Of a DNA stretch of 14,860 bases, positions 7,908 through 14,860 are shown piece by piece. The translations under genes and the position numbers were made by a program. Below the pieces are notes generated by a model. It was not told the origin of the DNA. It worked only from the letters and a program-made list of their open reading frames with translations, and did no database searches. Location of the stretch: assembly GCA_009782085.1 (NCBI GenBank), contig WQUN01000060.1, positions 1 to 14,860 on the forward strand, read 5' to 3'. Numbering within the stretch: the stretch's first letter is position 1; every line of letters starts with the position of its first letter. The DNA comes from Bacillota bacterium (GTDB lineage: Bacteria > Bacillota > Clostridia > Lachnospirales > WQUN01).

Positions 7908-8609
7908 ATGAATAAACCGCTTATTCTGATCGTCGAGGACGAGGGCACCATCAGCCACTTCATGGCCTCCATGCTGGCCTCGAACGGCTATCGTTCCGTC
8001 AAGGCGGAATCCGGGAAAGAAGCGCTCGCAATGGCCGCCTCGTACATGCCCGACCTGTTGCTGCTCGACCTCGGGCTGCCCGATATGGACGGGATCGAGG
8101 CGCTGAAGGCGCTTCGCTTGTGGACGGACAAACCCGTCATCGTCGTGTCCGCCAGGGGCCACGAGCGGGAAAAGGTGGAAGCGCTGGATTTGGGCGCGGA
8201 CGACTACATAACCAAGCCGTTCGGGACCAGCGAGCTCCTCGCCAGGATACGCACGGCCCTCCGGCACAGCCAGGCGACCGGCGCGAAAGAGGCGCCGGGC
8301 GCGTTCGCCGTCGGAGACCTCAGGATCGACCTGGAAAAAAGGGTCGTCAGCCTTTCCGGAAGGGAAGTCCATTTCACGCCGATAGAGTACAGGCTGCTCG
8401 TGCTGCTCTCCCGGCACGCGGGCAAAGTCCTGACGCACGATTTTATCATAAGGGAGATATGGGGGCCCTACGCGAACGAAAGCCAGGCTCTGCGCGTCAA
8501 CATGGCCAACATACGAAGGAAGATAGAGGCGAACCCGGCCGAGCCGAGGTATATCCTGACGGAGATCGGGGTCGGTTACAGGATGGCGGAAGAATATACC
8601 GGGTGCTGA
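7908..8609 (+). CDS. kdpE: KdpE, OmpR-family response regulator of the kdp operon
   Basis: KdpE is the DNA-binding partner of KdpD; the phosphorylated form activates kdp transcription. The 233-residue product has a receiver domain (about 1-120) with acidic residues Glu10, Asp11 and Glu12, phosphoacceptor Asp54 in LLLLDLGLPDMDG, a conserved VSARG and Lys103 in YITKPFG. A winged-helix DNA-binding domain follows (about 134-230) with EYRLLVLLSRHAGKVLTHD, IREIWG, LRVNMANIRRKIE and a final GVGYRM. The ATG at 7908 is preceded by AAGGAGG (7893-7899) at an eight-base gap, the strongest ribosome site in this operon. The gene lies 32 bases after kdpD and ends it. The next gene is convergent and no classical terminator is visible between them. 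Confidence 0.97.
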   Translation: MNKPLILIVEDEGTISHFMASMLASNGYRSVKAESGKEALAMAASYMPDLLLLDLGLPDMDGIEALKALRLWTDKPVIVVSARGHEREKVEALDLGADDYITKPFGTSELLARIRTALRHSQATGAKEAPGAFAVGDLRIDLEKRVVSLSGREVHFTPIEYRLLVLLSRHAGKVLTHDFIIREIWGPYANESQALRVNMANIRRKIEANPAEPRYILTEIGVGYRMAEEYTGC

Positions 8610-8663
8610 AAACTTATGCCCCGACAACGTGACAGGTTAATATTTTCGCACTTTCGGCATGAT

Positions 8664-9932
8664 TCACGCCAGCCCCGCCGCCTCGTCGCGCATGTCCTCC
8701 AGCAGCCGGACGACAAACTCCCGGTCGGCTTCGGAGCCGTATATGCTGCTGCTCAGGGTGCAGCAGTCCCGAAAGGTGGACGCGTTCACGAGCAGATACG
8801 GCCGCGCCTTTATCGAGGCGGTCAGGTAGGCCGATGTGACTTGCGCGCCCTCAAACTTAAGCTCCTCCGATTCGATGACCCCCAGGTTGGTGTATGTAAT
8901 AATCGCCTGTCTCATGACTCTGTCGGCAAAAATGCGCCACATCATGGGGTATGGGATCAAACGGACCGCCCTTTCCCATCTGAGCACGTTTTTAAGCATC
9001 CTTTTCCCCGTTTTGTACACCGCCATCTGCTCGGAAAACTGCCTGACGGTTTTTTCGAACGGATCGCCCGGCCCGACGGACACGCGGCACATGCAGTCGC
9101 CCGAATAATTGGATATGCCGTATTTCACGCCCTTGGGGATGAATTTTCGCAAATCAACCGTAGACGGAAGGAACATATCATTCGCGCCGGTATTTTTACA
9201 GAACGCCCTCGCATACAGCGCCATCAGACCGTCGTTTACCGTCGCCCCGTTCTTTTTTACAAAGGTTTTCAGCGCGCCGATCGGCAGCACCCGCTTCTCC
9301 AGATATGTTCCGAACCCCTCGCCGCCAAAGCTGATCCCGGGCTGGGCCTGGCTTCCGAAGGCGGCGGGCGGGACAAATTCGGAGCGCAGGATCGACACTT
9401 TCTCCTTTATTCCAATGCCGGCGAACAGCGGCCCGGTGCCGCGGACTTCGAAAGTTTGTTCCGGCAGCCGCTCCCCTCTTTTCAGCTTTGTGTAGAGCCC
9501 GCTCAAAAGGTACAGATACTGCTTAAGACCCGCGGTGTCGCAGAGTATGTGGCTGACAAGGGCGCAGAGGGTGTCTCCGCCGGCCCCGGTGACAACGGTT
9601 ATCCTGAGCGGCGGTTCCTTCGCGACGTCTATCACGGAGAACAGATGTTCCAGGATCCGGCTTTCCGCGTCGTCTCCCACCTCGGCGGCCCGGACTATGT
9701 CGTCTCCGGTGAAATTTTTGTCGACCCATACCGGCCGGAGCGTCCGGTCCTGAAAACAGCAGCCGATCATCGGGAGCGTTTTTTTGGAGAGCGTGACGGC
9801 CCGCTTGAGCGTCCCGACGTCGATATGCCCGGCCAGATCGATCCGGCAGCGGATAAACGGCTCGTAAACATGGCATTTCCCGCAGAGAAATTGCCACAGG
9901 TCAAACGATTCGGCTTTATATTTCGCGCCCAC
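8664..9932 (-). CDS. Condensation-domain/acyltransferase superfamily protein, downstream paralogue with degenerate motif
   Basis: The 422-residue protein resembles the chloramphenicol-acetyltransferase-like fold shared by alcohol acyltransferases, PapA-type acyltransferases and NRPS condensation domains. These usually carry HHxxxDG, where the second His is catalytic. Here the equivalent is SHILCDTAG with His128 and Asp132: the first His is Ser and the Gly after Asp is Thr. A later TNLGVIESEEL matches the xNxGxI segment near the second half of the fold. No signal peptide or membrane span is evident, so it is probably cytosolic. The start is GTG at 9932, supported by GGGGTGA just upstream (9936-9942). 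It follows its paralogue (9964-11256) after 31 bases, so the two are probably cotranscribed. The substrate is unknown. The altered motif may mean weak activity or a structural, partner-type role. Confidence 0.85.
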   Translation of the reverse strand: MGAKYKAESFDLWQFLCGKCHVYEPFIRCRIDLAGHIDVGTLKRAVTLSKKTLPMIGCCFQDRTLRPVWVDKNFTGDDIVRAAEVGDDAESRILEHLFSVIDVAKEPPLRITVVTGAGGDTLCALVSHILCDTAGLKQYLYLLSGLYTKLKRGERLPEQTFEVRGTGPLFAGIGIKEKVSILRSEFVPPAAFGSQAQPGISFGGEGFGTYLEKRVLPIGALKTFVKKNGATVNDGLMALYARAFCKNTGANDMFLPSTVDLRKFIPKGVKYGISNYSGDCMCRVSVGPGDPFEKTVRQFSEQMAVYKTGKRMLKNVLRWERAVRLIPYPMMWRIFADRVMRQAIITYTNLGVIESEELKFEGAQVTSAYLTASIKARPYLLVNASTFRDCCTLSSSIYGSEADREFVVRLLEDMRDEAAGLA

Positions 9933-9963
9933 GCTATCACCCCGTCATTTGTATAAACACATA

Positions 9964-11256
9964 TCACGCAATCTCCGCCGCTTCCTCGCGCATATCCTCC
10001 AGCATCCGCAGGACAAGCTCCCGGTCGGCCTTCGAGCCGTACATATTGCACGTGACCGTGCAGCGGTCCCCGTAGGTGGTAATAATAAACACAAAATAAG
10101 GCAATTTCGATATCATGGTTGTAAAATACAGGTCCTTGACCGGCAGATCGCCGAAATTTATCGAACCGGTTTCGATAACGCCGTGGTTGCTAACGGAGAG
10201 AAACGGCGGCTTTGTTATCTTGCGTTGTATGCGCTTCAGCAAAAAATTCGGGACAAAACGCACGGCGAAATCCCATTCGAGAGCGGATTTCAGAAGGTCG
10301 TTCCCGGACTTGAACGCCGCCATCTGCCCCGAAATCTGCCTGACAGTGTCGGCCGGCGAATCGTCCGGCCCGATGCTGACGCTGCAGACGCAGCCTCCCG
10401 TGTAATTGGTAATGCCGTATTTCATACCCTTGGGGATATATCTCCGCAAGTCCACCAGCGAGGCGAGGAGCATGGTTTTTGCGCCGCAGTTCCTGCCGTA
10501 GGCCCGCGCGACCAGCGCCATCAGGCCGTCGTTCACCGTTCCGCCGTTGGCCTTGGCCAAAGTTCTGAGCGCCGCGATGCTCTCCAGGGGCAATATCCCC
10601 CTGTCCGTATAGCTCTCGGCCTCCCCGCCGTCGCCGGCGCTCCGCGCCTCCGGGGCGAGGTTATCGGAAAGGCCGTAGGGAACGTACTTGGAAAGCATGA
10701 GCCGCAGCCTTTCCCTCAGTTTCAGCCCGGCGAACAGCGGCCCGGCGTCCCGCCGCTCAAAACTCTGCTCCGGCGGCGTTTCGCCGTTTTTCAGCTTTGT
10801 ATAGAGCCGGCTCAATAAAACCAGATATTGTTTGAACCCGCCGCCGTCGGCGACCATATGGGGCATGAGGACGCAGAGAGTATCCTCTCCGCCCCGCCTG
10901 ACTATGTTGATTTTAAGCTGCGGCTCGGATGACGTATGTATCGGGGCGAATAAACGCTTCCTGACTTCGCTTTCCAGGTCCCCTTCGGTTTCGAATACGC
11001 GCACCGTGTCCTCTCCGGTAAAGCCTTTTTCGACCCATCTCGGCCTGAACGGACGGTCCTCATAGCAGCACCCGATCAGCGGAAGCGTCTTCATGGAGAG
11101 CGTGACCGCCCGCTTGAGCGTCTCCTCGTCGACCCGCCCGGCGAGATCGATGCGGAACCGTTCTATCGGCTCTTTGCCGGGGGCCCGCACACCGTAATAC
11201 TGATACCTGTCAAATATTTCCGCCTTATATATCTGATCGCGCTTCGCTCTTTGCAT
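9964..11256 (-). CDS. Condensation-domain/acyltransferase superfamily protein, upstream paralogue
   Basis: The 430-residue protein is of the same superfamily as its downstream neighbour, and about half the residues match by eye along the whole length (shared IDLAG, TLKRAVTLS-KTLP-IGCC, LYTKLK-GE, TVNDGLMAL-ARA, LR--IPKG-KYGI-NY and a common LEDMR-EAA ending). Its active-site-like motif is PHMVADGGG with His133, Asp137 and Gly138. It keeps the catalytic His, Asp and Gly of HHxxxDG and lacks only the first His. SNHGVIETGSI is the second conserved segment. Such enzymes transfer acyl groups from CoA or carrier-protein thioesters to alcohols or amines; the actual substrates here cannot be told. 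The ATG at 11256 has AAAAGGAG (11264-11271 on the minus strand) eight bases upstream. It is the first gene of a two-gene minus-strand unit and diverges from the large secreted-protein gene. Confidence 0.88.
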   Translation of the reverse strand: MQRAKRDQIYKAEIFDRYQYYGVRAPGKEPIERFRIDLAGRVDEETLKRAVTLSMKTLPLIGCCYEDRPFRPRWVEKGFTGEDTVRVFETEGDLESEVRKRLFAPIHTSSEPQLKINIVRRGGEDTLCVLMPHMVADGGGFKQYLVLLSRLYTKLKNGETPPEQSFERRDAGPLFAGLKLRERLRLMLSKYVPYGLSDNLAPEARSAGDGGEAESYTDRGILPLESIAALRTLAKANGGTVNDGLMALVARAYGRNCGAKTMLLASLVDLRRYIPKGMKYGITNYTGGCVCSVSIGPDDSPADTVRQISGQMAAFKSGNDLLKSALEWDFAVRFVPNFLLKRIQRKITKPPFLSVSNHGVIETGSINFGDLPVKDLYFTTMISKLPYFVFIITTYGDRCTVTCNMYGSKADRELVLRMLEDMREEAAEIA

Positions 11257-11288
11257 ATCACTGCTCCTTTTTCGCTTGGCTCATATCC

Positions 11289-11306
11289 ATGGTTCCAGTC
11301 TACCAT
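11289..11306. promoter_or_regulatory. Dyad ATGGT-N8-ACCAT near the minus-strand transcription start
   Basis: ATGGTTCCAGTCTACCAT has five-base inverted arms (11289-11293 and 11302-11306) and overlaps the likely -10 and start region of the acyltransferase promoter. A related TGGTT/AACCA dyad lies about 60 bases away at 11351-11364. Together they could be operator sites for one regulator. The arms are short, so chance is possible. Confidence 0.3.
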
Positions 11307-11331
11307 ATAAGAATAATGATTGCCAGGTCAA
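11304..11331 (-). promoter_or_regulatory. Possible promoter of the acyltransferase-like gene pair
   Basis: Read on the minus strand, TTGACC (11331-11326; 5 of 6 to TTGACA) is followed after 16 bases by TATATG (11309-11304; 4 of 6 to TATAAT). Shifting two bases gives TATGGT at an 18-base gap as an alternative. It lies about 50 bases before the ATG of the first acyltransferase-like gene, with that gene's ribosome site in between. The -35 box is good and the -10 box is weak. Confidence 0.45.
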
Positions 11332-11341
11332 ATTTGCATAT

Positions 11342-11374
11342 GAATTATCATGGTTAAAAAACCACAATGAATTC
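11342..11374. promoter_or_regulatory. 33-bp imperfect palindrome in the divergent intergenic region
   Basis: Two nested inverted pairs share nearly the same centre: GAATT (11342-11346) with AATTC (11370-11374), and TGGTT (11351-11355) with AACCA (11360-11364). The four- and five-base stretches between them do not match. Lying between two divergent genes and just upstream of the minus-strand -35 box, it is a candidate operator. The inner part alone could be a weak hairpin, but no T-run follows, so a terminator is unlikely. Confidence 0.4.
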
Positions 11375-11441
11375 GAAAAAGAACAAAGCCTTCTTTTTTC
11401 CGTCAGGATATATCAAAAAAAATACAAGCAAATCACAAGAT

Positions 11442-11507
11442 TATAATGTTTATCGGCTGTAAATTGCGTGATAAACTTCTGGTGGTAATCTATATACTAA
11501 AGGAGGT
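11442..11507 (+). promoter_or_regulatory. Promoter -10 box and 5' leader with strong ribosome site for the secreted LamG protein gene
   Basis: A perfect TATAAT (11442-11447) lies in AT-rich DNA. No TTGACA-like -35 sits 16-18 bases upstream (the sequence there is A-rich), so it may need an activator. The arms TTTATC (11449-11454) and GATAAA (11470-11475) form a dyad immediately at and after the expected start point, as an operator or leader hairpin. The leader would be about 60 bases and ends with AAAGGAGGT (11499-11507), a near-perfect anti-16S match five bases before the ATG. Confidence 0.5.
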
Positions 11508-11512
11508 ATCAT

Positions 11513-14500
11513 ATGAAGAAAAAACGCAAAACGGCGTCCCGCTTGACGGCCTGCCTGCTGGCGCTGACCATGGCGGCGGTCTTTGTTCCGGTACACGCGA
11601 TGGCCGCCGGAGACCCCGCGGACAGCCTGGTCGCGCACTGGAGCTTTGACGAGGGAAGCGGAAGCGCGGCGGCGGATTCGGTCAACGGCATAAAGGCCGA
11701 CGCTTCCGGCGGCTACTCCTGGAGCGCGGGCCTGTCCGGCTCCGCGCTCAAATTCGGCGGCACGGGCTTTGGCGGGGGCTGCGCGGCTATCGCCGACAAC
11801 AACAATGTCCTGGGCAGCTTCGCAACGCTCACCGTCGGCGCGTGGATCAAGGTCTCGGAAGCCGACGCCATGGCCGCCGCGAACAGCGCCCGGAACGACA
11901 TGGTGATCCTCGGCACCGATGTCGCCTCTTTAACGGGCAACATCGGCCTGTCGATCATCTGGAACGCGGACGTGGGAAAGAGCACGATCGGCTTCTCCGC
12001 GCGCGGCCTCGCGCCCGACTGGTACGGCTCCGCCTCCTCGGGGCCGATCGGCTCGTACGATTTCAACGTCTGGAACTACGTCGCGGCGACGTACGACAAG
12101 TCTACCATGACCGTGACGTTCTACTTCAACGGCGTGAACGTGGGCTCCTATACGTACGATCAGGCCTTCGACGCAAAGATCGTGACGGGCTACATAGGCG
12201 CGTATTACGCGTGGGGCGTGGTCGCGGACGCCCGTTTCAAAGGCTCCATCGACGAGCTTAAAATCTATAACGCGGCTTTGACAGGCGGCGAGATCGCGGC
12301 GGAATACGCCTCCGTCTCGCAGGAAACGCCTTCCGATCCGTTCGCCGGCGAGGTCTACTTCCCGTTCGACGAGGGTTCCGGCCTGACCTCCGCCTCGGCC
12401 TCCGGCGGCCTGACCGCCACGCTCGGCAACTACGCGTGGGACGCCGCCGGCGGAATGAACGGCACGCCGGCGATCATGAACGACAACGCCGGTAAAAACG
12501 GGTTCACCGTGGATTATGGCGACGATTTCTCGAACCTCAGCGACCTGTCCATCGGCGTGTGGATCAAGCCCTCCGCCTCGGACGGCGGCAGCGGCTCTTT
12601 GATGGCGCCTCCGTACGGAGGCGCTACCGGAAGCTGGGGGCTCAACGCCGGGGAGATATGGTGGAACATCGACTATGGCACGAGCGCGAACGGCTATGCA
12701 GACGCCGCGGTCAACTTCCTGGTCTACGGCTCGGACGGCTCCGACTGGGACGGCAGCCTTTCGGCCCCCGCCGGCAAAAACCTGGCCGACGGGAACTGGC
12801 ACTACCTGGCCTTCTCGTACAGCGAAACCGCCGGGACAGCCGCCCTCTACGCGGACGGGCAGGAGATAGGCTCCAAGACCTACACGAGCGCGCTCCCGAT
12901 AAATCTTCAGGCGTACAAATGGTTCGGCGGGAACGGCTACCAGGGCAGGGCATACCTCGGCCTTCTGGACAGCTTTTCGGTCATCCCCTCCTGCCTTGAC
13001 GGCGCGGCCCAGGAAGCCCTCTACGAGAGGGGCGCGAAACAGGCCCCCAAGGAGATCCTTTTCCCGTTCAACGAGGGCTACGGCGCGTCTTCGGGCGCTC
13101 TTTCGGGCGGACTTACCGCCACGCTCAAAAATTACAACTGGAATGAGGACGGCCGCGGCGGCACCCCCGCGATCATGGGCGACGACCGCGGGGCCAACGG
13201 CTTCCTGATCGACTACGGCCCGGACTACGCGAACCTGAGCGAACTGTCCGTAGGCGTCTGGGTCAAGCCGAAGCCCGCCGACGGGCAGGTCAGCTCCTTG
13301 ATGGCCTCGCAGTACGGCGGCGTCGACGGCGTCAGCTGGAGGGTCTTCAACGGGGAGATACTTTGGAATATCACCTGGGGCACGGCCGGCAACGGCTATG
13401 CCGACACCACGATCAACTTCCTCTCGTTCGGCTCGGACGGCTCCGACTGGGACAGCAACCTCTCCGTTCCCGCGGGCAAAAACCTGGCCGACGGCGGCTG
13501 GCACTATCTGGCCTTCTCGTTCAGCGAAACCGGGAAAACCGTCACCCTTTACGTGGACGGCGCGCCGGTGGGCTCCAAAACTTATGTGAGCACTTTCCCG
13601 GCCAATCTCCAGCAGGACCATTGGTTCGGCGGAAACGGTTATCAGGGCTGGGGATACACCGGCGTCATCGACGAGCTCTCGGTTTTCACGGCGGCTCTTG
13701 ACGACGCGGCCCAGGCGGCCCTCTACAACAGGGCGCCGAACACGCAGACCGCCGCTCCGCCGAAAGACCCGGCCGACACGGACGAGGTCGGCGACAATAT
13801 ATATTATGTGGCCACAAACGGCAGCGACAGCAACCCCGGCACGGAAGCGGAGCCGTTTCTGACGATCCAGAAGGCCGCCGACGTGCTTCTGCCCGGCGAG
13901 ACGGTCGTCATACGCGAGGGCGTGTATCAGGAGTCGGTGAGGCCAAAATACAACGGCACGCCAAGCAACCCGATCACGTACAAGGCCGCCGACGGCGAGA
14001 AAGTGACCGTCTCCGGCGCGGATAAAGTGCAAAACGGGTGGACGAAAGTGGACGGCGGCAACCCGGCGGGCGTACAGTACGACCCGGCGGGAAGCAACAA
14101 CCTCTGGAAGGTCTCCGCCGACCTGCCGATGGGCAACTACCGCAACCAGGTCTTTGTGGACTACGGCAGCGGCTTCCGGGAAGTCCTGTCAGCCAGGTAT
14201 CCGAACGTGACCCCCGGCAAGAACCCGTACTACGAGCCGAACTGGCTGTCGTACTGGTTCAGCGGCCTGTCTCTTGAATATCTGGTGGACGGCGTTTCCT
14301 ACACCAGGACGCTCGACGAGATCGGCGGCAGCTACGGCGGCCACGCCTGCCCCGCCCCCGGCGGCTACGGCTACGGCAAGATCCTGGGCAAGCCGGAAGA
14401 GATCAACCAGCCCGCGGACACCTGGAAGGGCGCGTCCGTGATCGGCTTCGACAACCGCCACTGGCAGGTCTCCGGCGCGGAGGTCACCGCCTCCACGCCC

Positions 14501-14860
14501 TCCGTGGCCGTCAGCCCGAAGGACCCCGGCAGCAACTACAACGGCCCGTCCGCCGGCTGCTGGCTGACCCTGACGAACCTCAACTTCTACGAGCTCGGGC
14601 CCAAAGGCTACAGCGCGGGCTATTACGAATACTATCTCCAGAACGCCTTCGCCGCACTGGACGCGGAAAACGAATGGTGGTACGACGGAGGCGGCGGGAC
14701 GCTCTGGCTCCAGCTGCCCACCGGCCAGGACCCGAACAGCCTGGACGTTTACTACAAGGCGCGGGCGACGGGCATGGATATGTCCGGCCGCAAGAACATC
14801 GTCATGGAGGGCGTGGACCTGCTGGGCTGCGGCTTTAGCATGGCCAACGCCGAAAACTGC
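11513..14860 (+). CDS. Large secreted protein: signal peptide, three LamG modules, right-handed beta-helix (3' end outside window)
   Basis: From the ATG at 11513 the frame stays open for 1116 codons to the window edge. Residues 1-31 form a Sec signal peptide: MKKKRK start, hydrophobic core LTACLLALTMAAVFVP, and likely cleavage after VHA (29) or AMA (31). Three LamG/concanavalin A-like modules follow at about 37-267, 280-512 and 514-746, each with the VAHWSFDEGSG or FPFxEGxG start, a VGVW(I/V)K-type strand, the WNYVAATYD or WHYLAFS(Y/F)S strand, and an ending related to GSIDELKIYNAALT. From about 761, IYYVATNGSDSNPGTEAEPF with IQKAADVLLPGETVVIREGVY is the typical opening of a DUF1565/pectate-lyase-like right-handed beta-helix. 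Further on, ENEWWYDGGGGTLWLQLP resembles a segment seen in beta-helix glycosidases. It is probably an extracellular carbohydrate-binding or -degrading protein. The substrate, any catalytic residues and any wall anchor are not visible. Confidence 0.93.
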   Translation, partial: MKKKRKTASRLTACLLALTMAAVFVPVHAMAAGDPADSLVAHWSFDEGSGSAAADSVNGIKADASGGYSWSAGLSGSALKFGGTGFGGGCAAIADNNNVLGSFATLTVGAWIKVSEADAMAAANSARNDMVILGTDVASLTGNIGLSIIWNADVGKSTIGFSARGLAPDWYGSASSGPIGSYDFNVWNYVAATYDKSTMTVTFYFNGVNVGSYTYDQAFDAKIVTGYIGAYYAWGVVADARFKGSIDELKIYNAALTGGEIAAEYASVSQETPSDPFAGEVYFPFDEGSGLTSASASGGLTATLGNYAWDAAGGMNGTPAIMNDNAGKNGFTVDYGDDFSNLSDLSIGVWIKPSASDGGSGSLMAPPYGGATGSWGLNAGEIWWNIDYGTSANGYADAAVNFLVYGSDGSDWDGSLSAPAGKNLADGNWHYLAFSYSETAGTAALYADGQEIGSKTYTSALPINLQAYKWFGGNGYQGRAYLGLLDSFSVIPSCLDGAAQEALYERGAKQAPKEILFPFNEGYGASSGALSGGLTATLKNYNWNEDGRGGTPAIMGDDRGANGFLIDYGPDYANLSELSVGVWVKPKPADGQVSSLMASQYGGVDGVSWRVFNGEILWNITWGTAGNGYADTTINFLSFGSDGSDWDSNLSVPAGKNLADGGWHYLAFSFSETGKTVTLYVDGAPVGSKTYVSTFPANLQQDHWFGGNGYQGWGYTGVIDELSVFTAALDDAAQAALYNRAPNTQTAAPPKDPADTDEVGDNIYYVATNGSDSNPGTEAEPFLTIQKAADVLLPGETVVIREGVYQESVRPKYNGTPSNPITYKAADGEKVTVSGADKVQNGWTKVDGGNPAGVQYDPAGSNNLWKVSADLPMGNYRNQVFVDYGSGFREVLSARYPNVTPGKNPYYEPNWLSYWFSGLSLEYLVDGVSYTRTLDEIGGSYGGHACPAPGGYGYGKILGKPEEINQPADTWKGASVIGFDNRHWQVSGAEVTASTPSVAVSPKDPGSNYNGPSAGCWLTLTNLNFYELGPKGYSAGYYEYYLQNAFAALDAENEWWYDGGGGTLWLQLPTGQDPNSLDVYYKARATGMDMSGRKNIVMEGVDLLGCGFSMANAENC
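12350..13051 (+). repeat. Tandem repeat unit 1 (second LamG module)
   Basis: The first copy of an in-frame tandem duplication of 702 bp (234 codons) inside the secreted-protein gene. Its start EVYFPFDEGSG aligns without a net gap to EILFPFNEGYG at 13052, and the shared stretch GSDGSDWD has its first codon at 12728 here and 13430 in the next copy, giving the same 702 offset. In this copy the usual IDEL-type end strand has changed to LLDSFSVIPSCL. Confidence 0.85.
13052..13753 (+). repeat. Tandem repeat unit 2 (third LamG module)
   Basis: The second copy of the 702-bp unit. More than half of the residues match unit 1 by eye, with near-identical blocks GGLTATL-NY, GTPAIM, NGYAD, GSDGSDWD, PAGKNLADG-WHYLAFS and WFGGNGYQG. 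It keeps the canonical VIDELSVFTAAL ending. The first LamG module (from about 11621) is clearly more divergent and is not part of this recent duplication. Confidence 0.85.

Noticed and set aside
8603..8651. GTGCTGAAAA/TTTTCGCAC as an intrinsic terminator after kdpE
   Set aside because: The stem is short, bulged and AT-rich around a 30-base interval, and no T-run follows on either strand.
11351..11364. TGGTT-AAAA-AACCA as a terminator hairpin
   Set aside because: It has only a five-base AT-containing stem, no T-run after it, and it lies upstream of both divergent genes, where no transcript needs to end.
11930..14032. A 700-codon open frame on the minus strand inside the LamG gene
   Set aside because: It lies wholly antisense to a well-supported protein with signal peptide and known modules. 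Its composition is low-complexity Arg/Gly/Val/Asp, as expected for an antisense frame of GC-rich DNA, and it has no recognisable domain.
1..14860. CRISPR arrays, insertion sequences, tRNA or rRNA genes, phage modules
   Set aside because: No short regularly spaced repeats, transposase-like frames, terminal inverted repeats around genes or RNA-gene signatures were recognised on reading either strand.

Overview
The window looks like chromosome from a GC-rich, probably Gram-positive anaerobe of the Clostridia type. This is inferred from strong AGGAGG-type ribosome binding sites, a histidine kinase tail of a kind common in Firmicutes, a short lysine/arginine-rich signal peptide, and GC-rich genes that still use ATA and AGG codons freely beside AT-rich intergenic DNA. 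No rRNA, tRNA or other taxonomic marker is present, so the assignment is tentative.

Region 1 (1-626): the C-terminal part of a sensor histidine kinase, cut by the left edge, followed by a clear intrinsic terminator. Region 2 (about 640-8609): a complete potassium-uptake operon in the order kdpF-kdpA-kdpB-kdpC-kdpD-kdpE, all on the + strand and tightly spaced or overlapping. The 29-residue KdpF is present but easily missed. KdpFABC is the high-affinity K+-pumping P-type ATPase; KdpD (sensor kinase) and KdpE (OmpR-type regulator) are its usual control pair. A good sigma70-type promoter and short direct repeats lie just upstream of kdpF.

Region 3 (8664-11256, - strand): two tandem paralogous proteins of the condensation-domain/acyltransferase superfamily. 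Both have a reduced HxxxD active-site motif, and the downstream copy has lost the Gly after the Asp. They converge on kdpE and probably form a two-gene operon. Region 4 (11257-11512): an AT-rich divergent intergenic region with promoter-like boxes in both directions and several dyad symmetries. Region 5 (11513 to the right edge, + strand): the first 1116 codons of a very large secreted protein, with a signal peptide, three LamG/concanavalin A-like modules (the second and third are an exact 702-bp-period tandem duplication) and then the start of a right-handed beta-helix region. It is open to the window edge, with no stop in frame.

The potassium operon is conventional in content. The parts most worth following up are the divergent locus in regions 3-5 (paired acyltransferase-like proteins next to a modular surface or secreted carbohydrate-type protein) and a near-match in KdpD to the reported c-di-AMP-binding signature.
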